Positions 27,441 to 36,770 of a stretch of DNA of 62,303 bases are shown in pieces (position 1 is the first letter of the stretch; each line of letters starts with the position of its first letter). This stretch comes from Kurthia zopfii (GTDB taxonomy: Bacteria > Bacillota > Bacilli > Bacillales_A > Planococcaceae). The translations under genes and the position numbers were made by a program. Where the stretch lies: NCBI RefSeq assembly GCF_003143955.1, contig NZ_QFVS01000013.1, positions 1 to 62,303 of the forward strand, given 5' to 3'. A model generated the notes under the pieces. It saw only the letters and a program-made list of their open reading frames with translations. It ran no database searches and had not been told where the DNA came from.

Positions 27441-28949
27441 TTATTGTTTTTTCATTGAACCAGTTTTCTCAAGGTTTTCGTACATTTCGAATGCACGGCT
27501 TAAGATATGTGGTGTTTGAACGTTACCGTATTTTTCAACAGCAGCGTTGTAGTATTCCCATAATTGCTCTTTGAAATCTGGGTGTACACAGTTTTCAATG
27601 ATTAGTGGAACACGTTCTTTCGGTGCAAGACCACGTAAGTCAGCTACACCTTGCTCAGTTACGATTACATCAACATCATGCTCAGTATGGTCAACATGCG
27701 TTACCATAGGAACGATTGATGATACTGCGCCGCCTTTAGCGTATGATTTCGTTACGAAGATGCCTAGACGAGCATTACGTGCGAAGTCACCAGAACCGCC
27801 GATACCGTTCATCATTTTAGAACCTGAAACGTGAGTTGAGTTTACGTTTCCGTAAATATCAGCTTCAAGTGCCGTGTTGATTGAGATTAGACCCAAACGA
27901 CGGATTAATTCAGGGTGGTTAGAGATTTCTTGCGGACGAAGTGTGATCTTGTCAGCATATTTTTCAAGATTGCTGTAAACGCGCTCTTGTAATTCTTCAG
28001 TTAAAGTGATTGAAGTTGCAGCAGCAAAGCGAACTTTACCAGCGTCAATTAAGTTGAACACTGCATCTTGTAATACTTCAGAAGCAACTACTAGGTTTTC
28101 GAATTCTGCATCAGCAAAGCCATCTAATACAGCGTTTGCTACAGAACCAACACCAGATTGTAGTGGCATTAATTCATTTGTAAGACGACCAGCTTTGATT
28201 TCATCACGGAAGAAATCAAGTAGGTAGTTCGCCATTGTTTGCGTTTCTTCATCTGGAGGAACGATTAGAGATGGCGCATCTGGCTCTTCAGAAATAACGA
28301 TTGCTTTTACTTTTGAAGGATCGATTTTAATACCGATTGAGCCAAGACGTTGTGTAGCATCAGTCATTGGAATTGGTTCACGTTGACCTTGTTCACCAGG
28401 TACGTAAATATCGTGAATGCCGATTAAGCTCTCTGGGTGAGTGATGTTTAACTCGATAATAATGTTTTCAGCTGTTTCACAAATGATTGGAGAGTTACCA
28501 ACTGAAGTTGTAGGAATTAATAGACCATCTTCAGTGATTGCTACTGCTTCAATAATTGCGTAATTAACTTTACCGAAAATTCCTTGACGGTATTGCTCAG
28601 CGTTGTGAGATAAGTGCATATCTGCATATAAAACGTCGCCTGAGTTAATTAGAGTACGGATTCCACGGTCACCGATGAAAGGACCACGTTTACGAATACC
28701 ACCAGCAGCTGCTAGGTAGTTGTCTACTTCTGGACCTAATGAAGCCCCTGTGTAAACATCAATTTTAATATCTTCATTTTTTGCGCGGTCAGCTAAAGCC
28801 ATTGGTACAACTTTCGCGTCACCAGCACGAGTGAATCCTGACATACCAACTACGTCGCCGTCAGAGATTAATTTTGCAGCCTCATCAGCCGACATTACTT
28901 TACTTGCTAATTCTTTTAAACCTAAACGTTTTTCAATTGTTGCTTCCAT
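27441..28949 (-). CDS. Acetyl-CoA hydrolase/transferase family (succinyl-CoA:acetate CoA-transferase type)
   Basis: 502 residues, class I CoA-transferase moving CoA between acetate and succinate or another acyl-CoA. Seen: GMSGFTRAGDAKVVP near the N-terminus, VGNSP, the conserved glutamate in NTALEADIYGNVNSTH (acyl-enzyme residue), the MNGIGGSGDFARNA oxyanion loop and TEQGVADLRGLAPKERV. Length and motifs match AarC/Cat1. It would couple acetate overflow to the TCA cycle. A CRE-like operator lies 44-58 bases upstream of the start, suggesting carbon catabolite control by CcpA. Confidence 0.93.
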   Translation of the reverse strand: MEATIEKRLGLKELASKVMSADEAAKLISDGDVVGMSGFTRAGDAKVVPMALADRAKNEDIKIDVYTGASLGPEVDNYLAAAGGIRKRGPFIGDRGIRTLINSGDVLYADMHLSHNAEQYRQGIFGKVNYAIIEAVAITEDGLLIPTTSVGNSPIICETAENIIIELNITHPESLIGIHDIYVPGEQGQREPIPMTDATQRLGSIGIKIDPSKVKAIVISEEPDAPSLIVPPDEETQTMANYLLDFFRDEIKAGRLTNELMPLQSGVGSVANAVLDGFADAEFENLVVASEVLQDAVFNLIDAGKVRFAAATSITLTEELQERVYSNLEKYADKITLRPQEISNHPELIRRLGLISINTALEADIYGNVNSTHVSGSKMMNGIGGSGDFARNARLGIFVTKSYAKGGAVSSIVPMVTHVDHTEHDVDVIVTEQGVADLRGLAPKERVPLIIENCVHPDFKEQLWEYYNAAVEKYGNVQTPHILSRAFEMYENLEKTGSMKKQ

Positions 28950-28992
28950 TCTTAATTCCCCCTAAAAGTATGATCATGCCTCTTATTTGTAA

Positions 28993-29007
28993 TGTAAGCG
29001 GTTTACA
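28993..29007 (-). promoter_or_regulatory. CRE-like operator upstream of the CoA-transferase
   Basis: TGTAAGCGGTTTACA on the + strand is a near-perfect dyad of the catabolite-responsive-element type, one base longer than the usual 14-mer. It overlaps a weak -10 on the minus strand, 44-58 bases from the start codon, where CcpA would block initiation. Confidence 0.55.
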
Positions 29008-29348
29008 AAATAGGTACATGACGTTCAATAATAGTACTTTGTTTTAGGTAAGTATGTTACATCAATCAATTCTGTACTATTACAGAAAAGTCAGATAGAA
29101 ACACACTTAACAAATTGAAATAGAATTTGGTTTCGATTTCTAACTATATTCTTACACAAATTAGCTGAATTAATCTAGTCTTTTCTTCTAAAAATTTTAT
29201 TTATTTATTTTATCAATAATAAAATAGGCGAAAATGTTAATTTTTTGACCTTGAATAAAGCAGGGTATAACCGCTTAACTCCAGTGTAATAGATAGTTAA
29301 GAATAATATTTGAAAATAGATACGTCAAAAATATGTTTATCAAAAAAA
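29008..29348. other. Intergenic gap upstream of the CoA-transferase gene
   Basis: About 340 bp of A/T-rich DNA with promoter-like stretches (TTGAAC near 29020 on the minus strand) and no ORF with a ribosome site. I see nothing more in it. Confidence 0.4.
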
Positions 29349-29390
29349 TAAAGCACAATTCTCGTTTAACGGAAAATTATGCTTTATATG
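29349..29390 (-). terminator. Terminator of the DHH phosphoesterase gene
   Basis: Stem aaagcacaatt / aattatgcttt (one wobble pair), A-rich on the left. Confidence 0.75.
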
Positions 29391-29401
29391 ACGTAATGTT
29401 G

Positions 29402-30457
29402 TTATTTTTGGGCATTAAAAATGGCTTGAATGAAATCTGGACCTAATGCAGATAGATCACATCCAGATGCGTTAGGGTGACCTCCACCATTATAATTTTT
29501 CGCGATTTTAGATAAATCGACTGTTGAACCGATTGAACGTAATGAAACTTTATTCTTCACTAATGAAATAATGAAGACACAATCGATTTCTTCCGCAAAT
29601 TTTTCTGCTAAGTGATTACCAAGCTCACTGAAAAATGAATCGGTTTCAACAACACCGATGTTGACAGGTGTATCATGACCTAATAATTGATAGTTCTCAA
29701 TAATATTCATTTGTTTTGATTTCTTTTTCAGTAATTTACGAAGTTCTTCTTTTGAAAAGTGTAAATAATTTGCGTCTTCTTCCGTAAATAATTCACCATT
29801 CAAAATATAATTCATGCGATCCTTCGCAAATTCATGGCGACGGCGCGAATAAAAGACAGTATTCAAATCAGCTGCTTCTTGAATCGATAATGCATGCCAA
29901 TCCCAAGTATCGTAAAGGCGAATGTTTTCGACAAAATGAGTTAAACGCGTTAACATTTCATTCTTTTCTTTCGCCGAATATTCCGGTTGGATAATGACTA
30001 CTTCATCGTCTTCGTTCGTCGTTCTTTGTAGTGGTGACACTTCAAATGAAGCATCTAAAAGGCTTTTGAAAATTAAAGTAGTAGCACTCATTTTAATGCC
30101 ATTTACTTCGGGTTTTACTTCCGCCCAATTGAAGTCATTTAAGTAGATTGCAGAAGCATGGTGATCAATCAAAATAATGTATTTGCCATTTGGGTGATTA
30201 TTGACAAGTTCGATTGCCGCAGCAGTTTCTTCATTTACTGATAGATCAGTAATGATGATTAGCTCCTGATCATTTTGTTCAGCAATCTTCTCCATTACAA
30301 CATCATCGATTTTTCGAGTTTCTACATAGTAAGGATTATGATTAATGCCAAATGCATCTAAAACGATCGAAGGGCCAATGCCGTCTAAATCTGTATGTGT
30401 TAAAAGATGGATTTGTTCATATTGTGTTAATTTTTTCGGTAAATTCTTTAAATTCAT
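29402..30457 (-). CDS. DHH/DHHA1-family phosphoesterase (NrnA-like)
   Basis: 351-352 residues. DHH-superfamily Mn-dependent phosphoesterase: LTHTDLDGIG (first metal motif), ITDLSV, IDHHAS (DHH motif) and C-terminal GGGHPNASGC (DHHA1 substrate loop). Relatives degrade nanoRNA oligonucleotides, pAp or cyclic dinucleotide products. The insert between DHH and DHHA1 (about 150-250) is longer than in NrnA, so the substrate is not certain. ATG at 30455-30457 follows AAAGG; the ATG at 30475 lies just upstream of that site. Confidence 0.85.
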   Translation of the reverse strand: MNLKNLPKKLTQYEQIHLLTHTDLDGIGPSIVLDAFGINHNPYYVETRKIDDVVMEKIAEQNDQELIIITDLSVNEETAAAIELVNNHPNGKYIILIDHHASAIYLNDFNWAEVKPEVNGIKMSATTLIFKSLLDASFEVSPLQRTTNEDDEVVIIQPEYSAKEKNEMLTRLTHFVENIRLYDTWDWHALSIQEAADLNTVFYSRRRHEFAKDRMNYILNGELFTEEDANYLHFSKEELRKLLKKKSKQMNIIENYQLLGHDTPVNIGVVETDSFFSELGNHLAEKFAEEIDCVFIISLVKNKVSLRSIGSTVDLSKIAKNYNGGGHPNASGCDLSALGPDFIQAIFNAQK

Positions 30458-30559
30458 TATTTCATCGCCTTTCATTGTCCATAGGGTATTATTATAGCAC
30501 TGTATTAAGTCACTTGGAAAGAAAGATCAGCAGGGACTTAGTCGAGTACAAAAATTTAC

Positions 30560-30606
30560 GAAAACCCTCCCCTGAATCATACGGGATTTTCAGGGGAGGG
30601 GGGATT
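30560..30606 (-). terminator. Terminator of the secreted SH3-like protein gene
   Basis: A very stable stem, ccctcccctga / tcaggggaggg, lies immediately after the stop codon. Confidence 0.75.
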
Positions 30607-31390
30607 ATTTGATCAATTTTAAGACAGTTTTATTATTCTCTTTTACTTGAATTAAGCCTTTATTCGGTGCAAAGTATGATACTGTTTTGCCGTTTTTAAC
30701 AGATACGACATTTTTAAATGTACCAGCAGTTGTTTTCACCGTATTCTTTTTAGAAATGACTTTTGTTTTGTTGCCATAAGGTCCAACCCATGAATTCTTC
30801 GTACTTACAGGATATTTAAGTGCTAAAGATAAGTAGCCATCTTCCATATCCCCAACATATAACCCTTTTTTCGTATCATATTCAGCTTCACTTGATTGGT
30901 CGGGTGAAGAAGTTAGATGCCAAAAATCTTTTACAGCAGGAATATGTTTATACGTCGTTGTATATTTTGCATAGAATGTACGGGCAAACCCTGATCCAGC
31001 GTTAAGTGGTAGGTCATAGTGATATTTTTGATGAATATTACGCGCATATTTTGTACCCGTATTTTTAGTTGTAGTCATTAAATTAGCTGTTTTTACATAG
31101 GCATAGCCAAATTGAAAGCGGATTTTAGAGAATCCTTTTGACGTTTGGCCAGTAACGACAACGCCGCTATTCGCAGGGATTTTCGACATTTTTTCTGATT
31201 TCAAAGATGGTTTGCTATAAACGATCGTATTTAGTCCGGGTTTGATTTCACGGAAATATTTTAATGAAGTAGATTTGTACGTAACTTTCTTTGTTGCCGC
31301 ACTACTATTAATAGAAGTAAATGCGAATGTCGATAAGCTTAGCGCCATAATCGTAAGTAATTTAACTGAATTTTTTTGATAGTTTTTCAT
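30605..31390 (-). CDS. Secreted protein with possible SH3-like N-terminal domain
   Basis: 261 residues. Signal peptide MKNYQKNSVKLLTIMALSLSTFAFTSINSSAA. Residues about 40-105 (PGLNTIVYSKPSLKSEKMSKIPANSGVVVTGQTSKGFSKIRF...GYAYVKTANL) resemble a bacterial SH3 (SH3_3) wall-binding domain. The remainder, rich in Lys, Tyr and Thr with a strand-rich C-terminus (NVVSVKNGKTVSYFAPNKGLIQV), has no family I recognise. Probably wall-associated. Monocistronic with GGAGG before ATG. Confidence 0.75.
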   Translation of the reverse strand: MKNYQKNSVKLLTIMALSLSTFAFTSINSSAATKKVTYKSTSLKYFREIKPGLNTIVYSKPSLKSEKMSKIPANSGVVVTGQTSKGFSKIRFQFGYAYVKTANLMTTTKNTGTKYARNIHQKYHYDLPLNAGSGFARTFYAKYTTTYKHIPAVKDFWHLTSSPDQSSEAEYDTKKGLYVGDMEDGYLSLALKYPVSTKNSWVGPYGNKTKVISKKNTVKTTAGTFKNVVSVKNGKTVSYFAPNKGLIQVKENNKTVLKLIK

Positions 31391-31599
31391 TTTTGCCCCT
31401 CCTTAGTATGCGACCCTGAAAAATAGTATGTATAATAGCGAATCGCCATCTATTAGTACATTTCCAATAAAAGTAATTCATAAACACGGAATGGTAGAAA
31501 AATGACCTAAAAATCTAAATATAATATAAAAATCGTATTTATCGAATCGATTAGTTTATAAGAACTAATGATTAGACGAATTATACGTCAAAAAAGTTT

Positions 31600-31632
31600 T
31601 AAAAAAAAGAGGATAATTAGCCCCTTTTTTAT
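31600..31632 (-). terminator. Terminator of the AEC transporter gene
   Basis: Inverted repeat aaagaggataatt / agccccttttttatt with eight A on the left, just before the stop of the minus-strand gene. The stem is short. Confidence 0.55.
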
Positions 31633-32537
31633 TAAACACCTAAGAAGAAAAGTACAATAGGAATAGTAATTATACTAATTATGGTTGTGATCAATGTCGT
31701 AAATGATACTAAATCAGGCTTCGTATTAAACTGTAATGCGAGCATTGTCGTATTTGCTGCGGCTGGCATGGCTGCTTGCAAAATTAAGACGGATTTTACG
31801 ATGGTTGGTAAGGGCATGAAATATAAAATAAATGCGGCAATAAGCGGTGAAGCAATCATTCGAATGGCTGTCGTAATACCCATCGCCGTATAGTTTACTT
31901 TTTTACGTGAAATAACTGCCAGTTGCATACCTAAAATCAGCATGACAACGGGAATAGATGCGTCCGCAATTAGGTCGACCCCATTCATAATAGAAGAGTG
32001 GACCGGCATATGAACAAGTTGAAGTGCTAAACCGATAATTGCACCCCACAGGACGGGCATTTTATACACTTTTGACAATGCATCTTTTAAATTTGCCCCA
32101 TCATCACTGCCGATCGATGCGAAAAATATGCCCAATGTATTCATAAAGAGTGAGTGAATGACCATAATGATGACTGCGATATGGAAACCTTGGTCACCAA
32201 AGGCGAATAATGCGACAGGTGCGCCGTAATTGCCGCTATTCATAAAGACTGCGCCGAGCATCATGGCAGATGATTCCGAACGATCCGCGCACATAATTTT
32301 CGTGGCGATATATGTAATAATAAATAAGAAAAAGCATAGTAAAATAGCAAAAGTGAAAATATACATATAATCAATTGTCAGTGGCGTCGTGTAGAAAGTT
32401 CTAAATGCAAGGACGGGCGACATGACATAAAGCGTCAAAGTTGAGATGTTTTTTATATCGAAATGAAGTAGCTTTTGACCGATGAATCCAGTTAGGAAAA
32501 CGAGTAGAACGGGCAGTATGACTAGGAATAAATCCAT
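31632..32537 (-). CDS. AEC (auxin efflux carrier) family transporter
   Basis: 301 residues and about ten hydrophobic segments with the AEC layout: two five-helix halves with conserved NSGNYGAPVALFAFG in the first and LILGMQLAV, PLIAAFIL and AAMPAAANTTMLA in the second. Bacterial members carry malate, other organic acids or amino acids, or act as simple permeases. The substrate cannot be read. It lies between a terminator and the convergent-side msrA gene, likely its own unit. Confidence 0.88.
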   Translation of the reverse strand: MDLFLVILPVLLVFLTGFIGQKLLHFDIKNISTLTLYVMSPVLAFRTFYTTPLTIDYMYIFTFAILLCFFLFIITYIATKIMCADRSESSAMMLGAVFMNSGNYGAPVALFAFGDQGFHIAVIIMVIHSLFMNTLGIFFASIGSDDGANLKDALSKVYKMPVLWGAIIGLALQLVHMPVHSSIMNGVDLIADASIPVVMLILGMQLAVISRKKVNYTAMGITTAIRMIASPLIAAFILYFMPLPTIVKSVLILQAAMPAAANTTMLALQFNTKPDLVSFTTLITTIISIITIPIVLFFLGV

Positions 32538-32597
32538 ATAATCACTTCCTTCTATAGTTGGGAAAATAGTTTATTTAAGGGGATAAAGGGTAAAAAC

Positions 32598-32624
32598 GGA
32601 AAAAGGGCAGTGAACCCTTTTTCA
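32598..32624 (-). terminator. Terminator of msrA
   Basis: Stem aaaaagggc / acccttttt beside the msrA stop; A run on the left gives Us on the minus strand. Confidence 0.7.
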
Positions 32625-32653
32625 ATGATGTTCGTCCTTCACTTTGAATCGGC

Positions 32654-33181
32654 TCATTTCCAATGGTCTTGAATAAATTCATCTCGACCCGATTGAGCGC
32701 GATCAGTTTCGTACTCAGTAGTATTCTTTTTATAAAAATCTTGGTGATATTCTTCTGCAATATAAAATGTTTCTGCGGGAATAATCGGTGTAATGACAGG
32801 TTTTGTGAAGCGCCCAGAATCGATTAATACTTGTTTCGACTGTTCAGCAAGGATTTTCTGCTCATCATTATGATAAAAAATCATCGCGCGATAGTTGGAA
32901 CCACGATCTTGGAATTGTCCATCATCGTCGGTTGGATCGACTTGCTGCCAATACAGTTCAAGTAATTTCTCATATGGGAAAACGGCTGGTTGAAAAATTA
33001 TTTCAACTACTTCGGTATGACCAGTTTCACCAGTTTTCACTTGGTCGTATGTTGGATTCTCAACAGTACCACCCATATAGCCTGATTTGATGGATTCAAT
33101 GCCGTCATATTCAGCAAATGGCTTGACCATACACCAAAAACAACCTCCAGCAAATGTCGCTTTATGTAATTCATTTTTCAT
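32654..33181 (-). CDS. msrA: Peptide methionine-S-sulfoxide reductase
   Basis: 175 residues. Reduces S-methionine sulfoxide in proteins using thioredoxin. The catalytic motif GCFWC is at residues 12-16 (first Cys is the nucleophile), with VKSGYMGG-like IKSGYMGG and HTEVVEIIFQP following, and a DRGSNYRAMIFYH loop. ATG at 33179-33181 follows GGAGGCGATC; upstream extension has no ribosome site. No msrB is adjacent. Confidence 0.96.
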   Translation of the reverse strand: MKNELHKATFAGGCFWCMVKPFAEYDGIESIKSGYMGGTVENPTYDQVKTGETGHTEVVEIIFQPAVFPYEKLLELYWQQVDPTDDDGQFQDRGSNYRAMIFYHNDEQKILAEQSKQVLIDSGRFTKPVITPIIPAETFYIAEEYHQDFYKKNTTEYETDRAQSGRDEFIQDHWK

Positions 33182-33304
33182 AAACGGATCGCCTCCAAAA
33201 TTATATTGAAAGAATGTATGAATTGTACGAATAAATAACAATAATTAGCACTTTCCATGTTACTATTATAAAGAACTATTGGAAATCATGAAAGGAGAAT
33301 TTAA

Positions 33305-34246
33305 GTGGAGAATACTAGACAACGCAAGAAAAAGAAGAAGTTAAGAAAAGGTAGAATATTTTTCCTTTTAATTCTAATAGCACTCATTGCAGGAGCAGGA
33401 TATGTTTATACGGAATACAAATCAGGAATTAAAATGGCTGAGGCAGATGCGCCGGCTAAACCAACTTTGAAATTCGACGGGGATCCCCAATCGAATAAAG
33501 ATATAGAAAACATTCTATTAGTAGGTGTCGATTCAAGAGGTGAGAAGCAATCACGTTCTGATACGATGATGCTTGTATCTTGGAATAAAGATACGAACGA
33601 TATAAAAATGGTCTCATTTATGCGCGATATTTTTGCGGACATTCCAGGATATAAACAATATAAACTAAATACGGCCTATTATTTAGATGGTGCTGATTTA
33701 TTAAAAGCCACTTTGAAAAATATGTTTGATGTCGAAATCAACCATGTAGCGGTAGTCGATTTTAATAATTTCGAGAAAATCGTTGATGTGGCAGCTCCAA
33801 ATGGTGTTGAAGTAACAGTACCTCATGATATGTCAAAAAACATTGGCGTTCACTTGAAAAAAGGTACTCAAAAGTTAAATGGTAAGGAATTACTTGGATT
33901 TTCTCGATTCCGCTACGATGCAGAAGGGGACTTCGGTCGTGTAAAACGCCAACAACAAGCACTTGAAGCATTGAAAAAAGAAGTTATTAAACCAAGTAAT
34001 GTGAAAAATTATCCGAAATTATTGGGAACTTTACAAGGTTCTGTACAGTCTGATATTAATAAGGATGATCAGCTGAAAATGTTGCTAGGAGCGGTGAAAG
34101 GTGGGGGCGTTTCAATTGAGAAATTAACGATTCCAGTTGAAAACTCGTACTCATTCATTCGTGACCCAGAATCAGGTTCAGTCATTCAAATCGACTTAGA
34201 GAAAAACTTGAAGGCTTTAAATGACTTCTTAGTTTTTGAAAAGTAA
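33305..34246 (+). CDS. LytR-CpsA-Psr (LCP) family wall glycopolymer ligase
   Basis: 313 residues, type II membrane topology: highly basic N-terminus (RQRKKKKKLRKGR), helix about 18-40, extracellular LCP domain. Seen: ILLVGVDSR, SRSDTMMLVSWN, MVSFMRDIFADIPGY, YKLNTAYYLDG and GFSRFRYDAEGDFGRVKRQQ, the last carrying Arg residues of the active site. Begins with GTG at 33305, nine bases after AAAGGAG. It is followed 62 bp later by the AI-2E family gene in the same direction. Second LCP gene in the window. Confidence 0.92.
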   Translation: MENTRQRKKKKKLRKGRIFFLLILIALIAGAGYVYTEYKSGIKMAEADAPAKPTLKFDGDPQSNKDIENILLVGVDSRGEKQSRSDTMMLVSWNKDTNDIKMVSFMRDIFADIPGYKQYKLNTAYYLDGADLLKATLKNMFDVEINHVAVVDFNNFEKIVDVAAPNGVEVTVPHDMSKNIGVHLKKGTQKLNGKELLGFSRFRYDAEGDFGRVKRQQQALEALKKEVIKPSNVKNYPKLLGTLQGSVQSDINKDDQLKMLLGAVKGGGVSIEKLTIPVENSYSFIRDPESGSVIQIDLEKNLKALNDFLVFEK

Positions 34247-34308
34247 TATAGCGTGTATAATAGGGCTATACGATGAACAGCAGACAGATATAGAACGGAG
34301 GAATGTTC

Positions 34309-35532
34309 ATGGAGCCTGGAAAAAAGGACTTTTTTAGTACACGATTTATTCGATTTTTAGGCGGCAAAAATTTACTTTATGGATTAGTAACACTCGTGTT
34401 ATTAGGAATTGTGTTCCTTCTATATAGTAAAGTTTCATTTATTTTTAAACCGATCCTCGTTTTCGTTCATACAGTTGTACTACCAGTAATTTTGGCGGTC
34501 ATCGCCTTTTACTTATTACGACCAGTACTCAAGCTATTAATTAAATGGAGAATCCCTCGCGTTTGGGGTATTGTCATCATTTATTTAGCGGTCATTGGTT
34601 TGCTAACTTTATTAGTGACATTAGTTGTACCGTTTTTAAAAGAACAATTCATGAACCTAATAACGGAGTTCCCGCAGTACTTTATGAAGTTTATCAACGG
34701 ATTCCAAGTACTTGTTGAGGATTCAAAATTCACATCAATGCTTGATAAGTATGACATTGATCTCAATGCAGCCATCAGCCAAATCGGGACTGATTTAACA
34801 AACTATGTAAAAGATGCAGCAGGTAATCTTGGCAAAGGATTAGCCTCAAGCATTACCGGCTTTGTGACAACGCTAACAGGAATTGTTCTTGCATTAGTAA
34901 CAGTGCCATTCATTTTATTCTACTTATTAAAAGATGGCGAGAAACTTCCAGCCGCATTTATCAAATTATTACCTCCAGCAATGCGTCCGGATACAGCTCA
35001 TTTACTAAAAAATGCAGATCACCAAATTAGTAGTTATATTCAAGGTCAAATTATCGTGTCATTCTGTATCGGTGTCATGGTAACAATCGGATTTTTAATC
35101 ATCGGATTGGATTATGCAGTGCCACTTGGTTTCTTAGCAATGATTACATCCGTTGTACCGTATTTAGGACCGATCATCGCGATTACGCCAGCCGCAATTA
35201 TTGCGGTTGTTACAGCACCAGTTATGCTACTGAAATTAGCAGCAGTTTGGACAGTTGTACAGTTAATTGAAGGGAAGTTCATCTCACCTCAAGTAATGGG
35301 TAAATCGCTACATGTACATCCAATTACAATTATTTTCGTCTTATTAACAGCTGGTTCGCTATTCGGAGTACCGGGTGTTGTACTAGGGATTCCTGGATAT
35401 GCAGTATTAAAAGTACTCGTATCTCATTTATGGAATTTATTCAAAAAACGTTATAACAAGTTTCAAACGAAGCATCACCGTTATGAAGTAACCGAATGGA
35501 AAGACGACGAAGAACCTAAAAAAGATGAATAA
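34309..35532 (+). CDS. AI-2E (PerM/UPF0118) family membrane protein
   Basis: 407 residues, about seven to eight membrane helices with a large soluble segment between helices 3 and 4 (around 110-170), typical of AI-2E/YueF-YhhQ type transporters. Conserved PFILFYLLKDGEKLPAAF, TSVVPYLGPIIAITPA and QLIEGKFISPQVMGKSLHVHP are visible. Family members export ions, small molecules or autoinducer-2; function here is open. The C-terminus is highly charged (WKDDEEPKKDE). ATG 34309 is chosen as it lies seven bases from GGAGG; ATG 34303 is too close. Confidence 0.88.
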   Translation: MEPGKKDFFSTRFIRFLGGKNLLYGLVTLVLLGIVFLLYSKVSFIFKPILVFVHTVVLPVILAVIAFYLLRPVLKLLIKWRIPRVWGIVIIYLAVIGLLTLLVTLVVPFLKEQFMNLITEFPQYFMKFINGFQVLVEDSKFTSMLDKYDIDLNAAISQIGTDLTNYVKDAAGNLGKGLASSITGFVTTLTGIVLALVTVPFILFYLLKDGEKLPAAFIKLLPPAMRPDTAHLLKNADHQISSYIQGQIIVSFCIGVMVTIGFLIIGLDYAVPLGFLAMITSVVPYLGPIIAITPAAIIAVVTAPVMLLKLAAVWTVVQLIEGKFISPQVMGKSLHVHPITIIFVLLTAGSLFGVPGVVLGIPGYAVLKVLVSHLWNLFKKRYNKFQTKHHRYEVTEWKDDEEPKKDE

Positions 35533-35535
35533 TCT

Positions 35536-35602
35536 ATAGCACTCTATGCAGGTCAATACAGTTATTTCGTATTGATGGATGCAATAGAGTGCTTTTTTTC
35601 TG
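35536..35602 (+). terminator. Terminator after the AI-2E family gene
   Basis: Stem agcactctat / atagagtgct with an inner hairpin and seven Ts. Confidence 0.85.
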
Positions 35603-35644
35603 CATATTGGCGCATTCTAACTCTAATTATTAGAAAATAGAAAC

Positions 35645-35662
35645 AATTAATAAAAATACATT
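35645..35662 (+). promoter_or_regulatory. ArgR/AhrC operator (ARG box) upstream of argC
   Basis: AATTAATAAAAATACATT matches the ARG box consensus CATGAATAAAAATKCAAK at about 13 of 18 positions and ends at the first base of the -35. Binding here by the arginine repressor would block the promoter; arginine control is inferred. Confidence 0.65.
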
Positions 35663-35690
35663 TGACATTATAAATATACATAACTATAAT
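35662..35690 (+). promoter_or_regulatory. Promoter of argCJBD
   Basis: TTGACA (35662-35667), 17-bp spacer, TATAAT (35685-35690): a consensus vegetative promoter, about 30 bp before argC. Confidence 0.85.
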
Positions 35691-35719
35691 TAACATTATC
35701 AAATAAATGAGGTGAGTAG

Positions 35720-36754
35720 ATGAAGGTAGGAATTATTGGTGCGACGGGTTATGGAGGGTTAGAACTGATCCGACTATTGCAATCGCATGGAGAAGTTGAA
35801 CAATTAAAGCTCTTTACATCGTCGGAAGAAGGAATTGCATTTTCATCGAAATATACTCATTTACAAAATATAATCGATTCGCCACTTGAAGCCATCACCG
35901 CTCATGCTATTAAAGGGTTGGACGTGGTTTTCATAGGGACACCATCAGGAGTATCGGGGCAATTAATTCCACAAATTTGGAATGAGCAGACGGTTTTTAT
36001 TGATTTATCAGGCGATTTAAGATTGAAAAACAGTGATCATTATGTCGATTGGTATAAAAAAGAACCCGCTCCAGAGCAGTTTTTACAAAAGAGTATTTAT
36101 GGATTATGCAGCTGGAATAACGCAGAAATTCAGCAAAGTAAATTAATTGCCAATCCAGGCTGTTATCCAACCGCTGTATTATTATCCATTCTTCCTTTAT
36201 TAAAAGGTAAGCTCGTTTCACATCAACACATTATAATCGATGCGAAAAGTGGCGTTTCAGGTTCTGGGAATAAGCCAACTCAAATGACGCATTTTACAGA
36301 AACGACGGAATGTACAACCATTTATAAAATTAATGAACATCAACATATTCCAGAAATCGAACAAGCAATTGCGCATTTTACAAATCATGTAGAACCAATT
36401 ACTTTTTCCACACATTTAGTGCCGATGATTCGAGGGATTATCGCAACATCCTATTTACAAGCAAATGAAGGGGTTACGCAGGAAGATTTAGACGCATTAT
36501 TAGTCAAAGAGTATGCCGATGATCCATTCGTGCGCGTTATTCCGAATGGTTCGAAATTAAGCACGAATCAAGTAAAGGGAACAAACTTCTGTGATATTAC
36601 TTGTCGATTAGATCCGCGAACGAATCGCGTGACGGTCGTTTCGGTCATCGACAATTTAGTAAAAGGGGCAGCAGGACAGGCCATTCAAAATATGAATATT
36701 ATTTTAGGATTTGACGAACGCGAAGGATTAGAACAAGTACCTATGTTCATATAA
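35720..36754 (+). CDS. argC: N-acetyl-gamma-glutamyl-phosphate reductase
   Basis: 344 residues. NADPH-dependent reduction of N-acetylglutamyl phosphate to the semialdehyde, third step of arginine synthesis. Motifs: GATGYGGLELIRLLQSH (NADP fold), FIGTPSG, the catalytic cysteine in ANPGCYPTA and GVSGSGN. The ATG at 35720 follows GAGGTGAG. First gene of argC-J-B-D, controlled by the promoter and ARG box upstream. No argF, carAB or argGH follow. Confidence 0.95.
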   Translation: MKVGIIGATGYGGLELIRLLQSHGEVEQLKLFTSSEEGIAFSSKYTHLQNIIDSPLEAITAHAIKGLDVVFIGTPSGVSGQLIPQIWNEQTVFIDLSGDLRLKNSDHYVDWYKKEPAPEQFLQKSIYGLCSWNNAEIQQSKLIANPGCYPTAVLLSILPLLKGKLVSHQHIIIDAKSGVSGSGNKPTQMTHFTETTECTTIYKINEHQHIPEIEQAIAHFTNHVEPITFSTHLVPMIRGIIATSYLQANEGVTQEDLDALLVKEYADDPFVRVIPNGSKLSTNQVKGTNFCDITCRLDPRTNRVTVVSVIDNLVKGAAGQAIQNMNIILGFDEREGLEQVPMFI

Positions 36755-36770
36755 AAGGGGAGAAATGGAT

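Noticed and set aside
27571-28227. Two + strand ORFs inside the CoA-transferase gene
   Set aside because: Antisense reading frames of a well-conserved enzyme; composition is typical of shadows.
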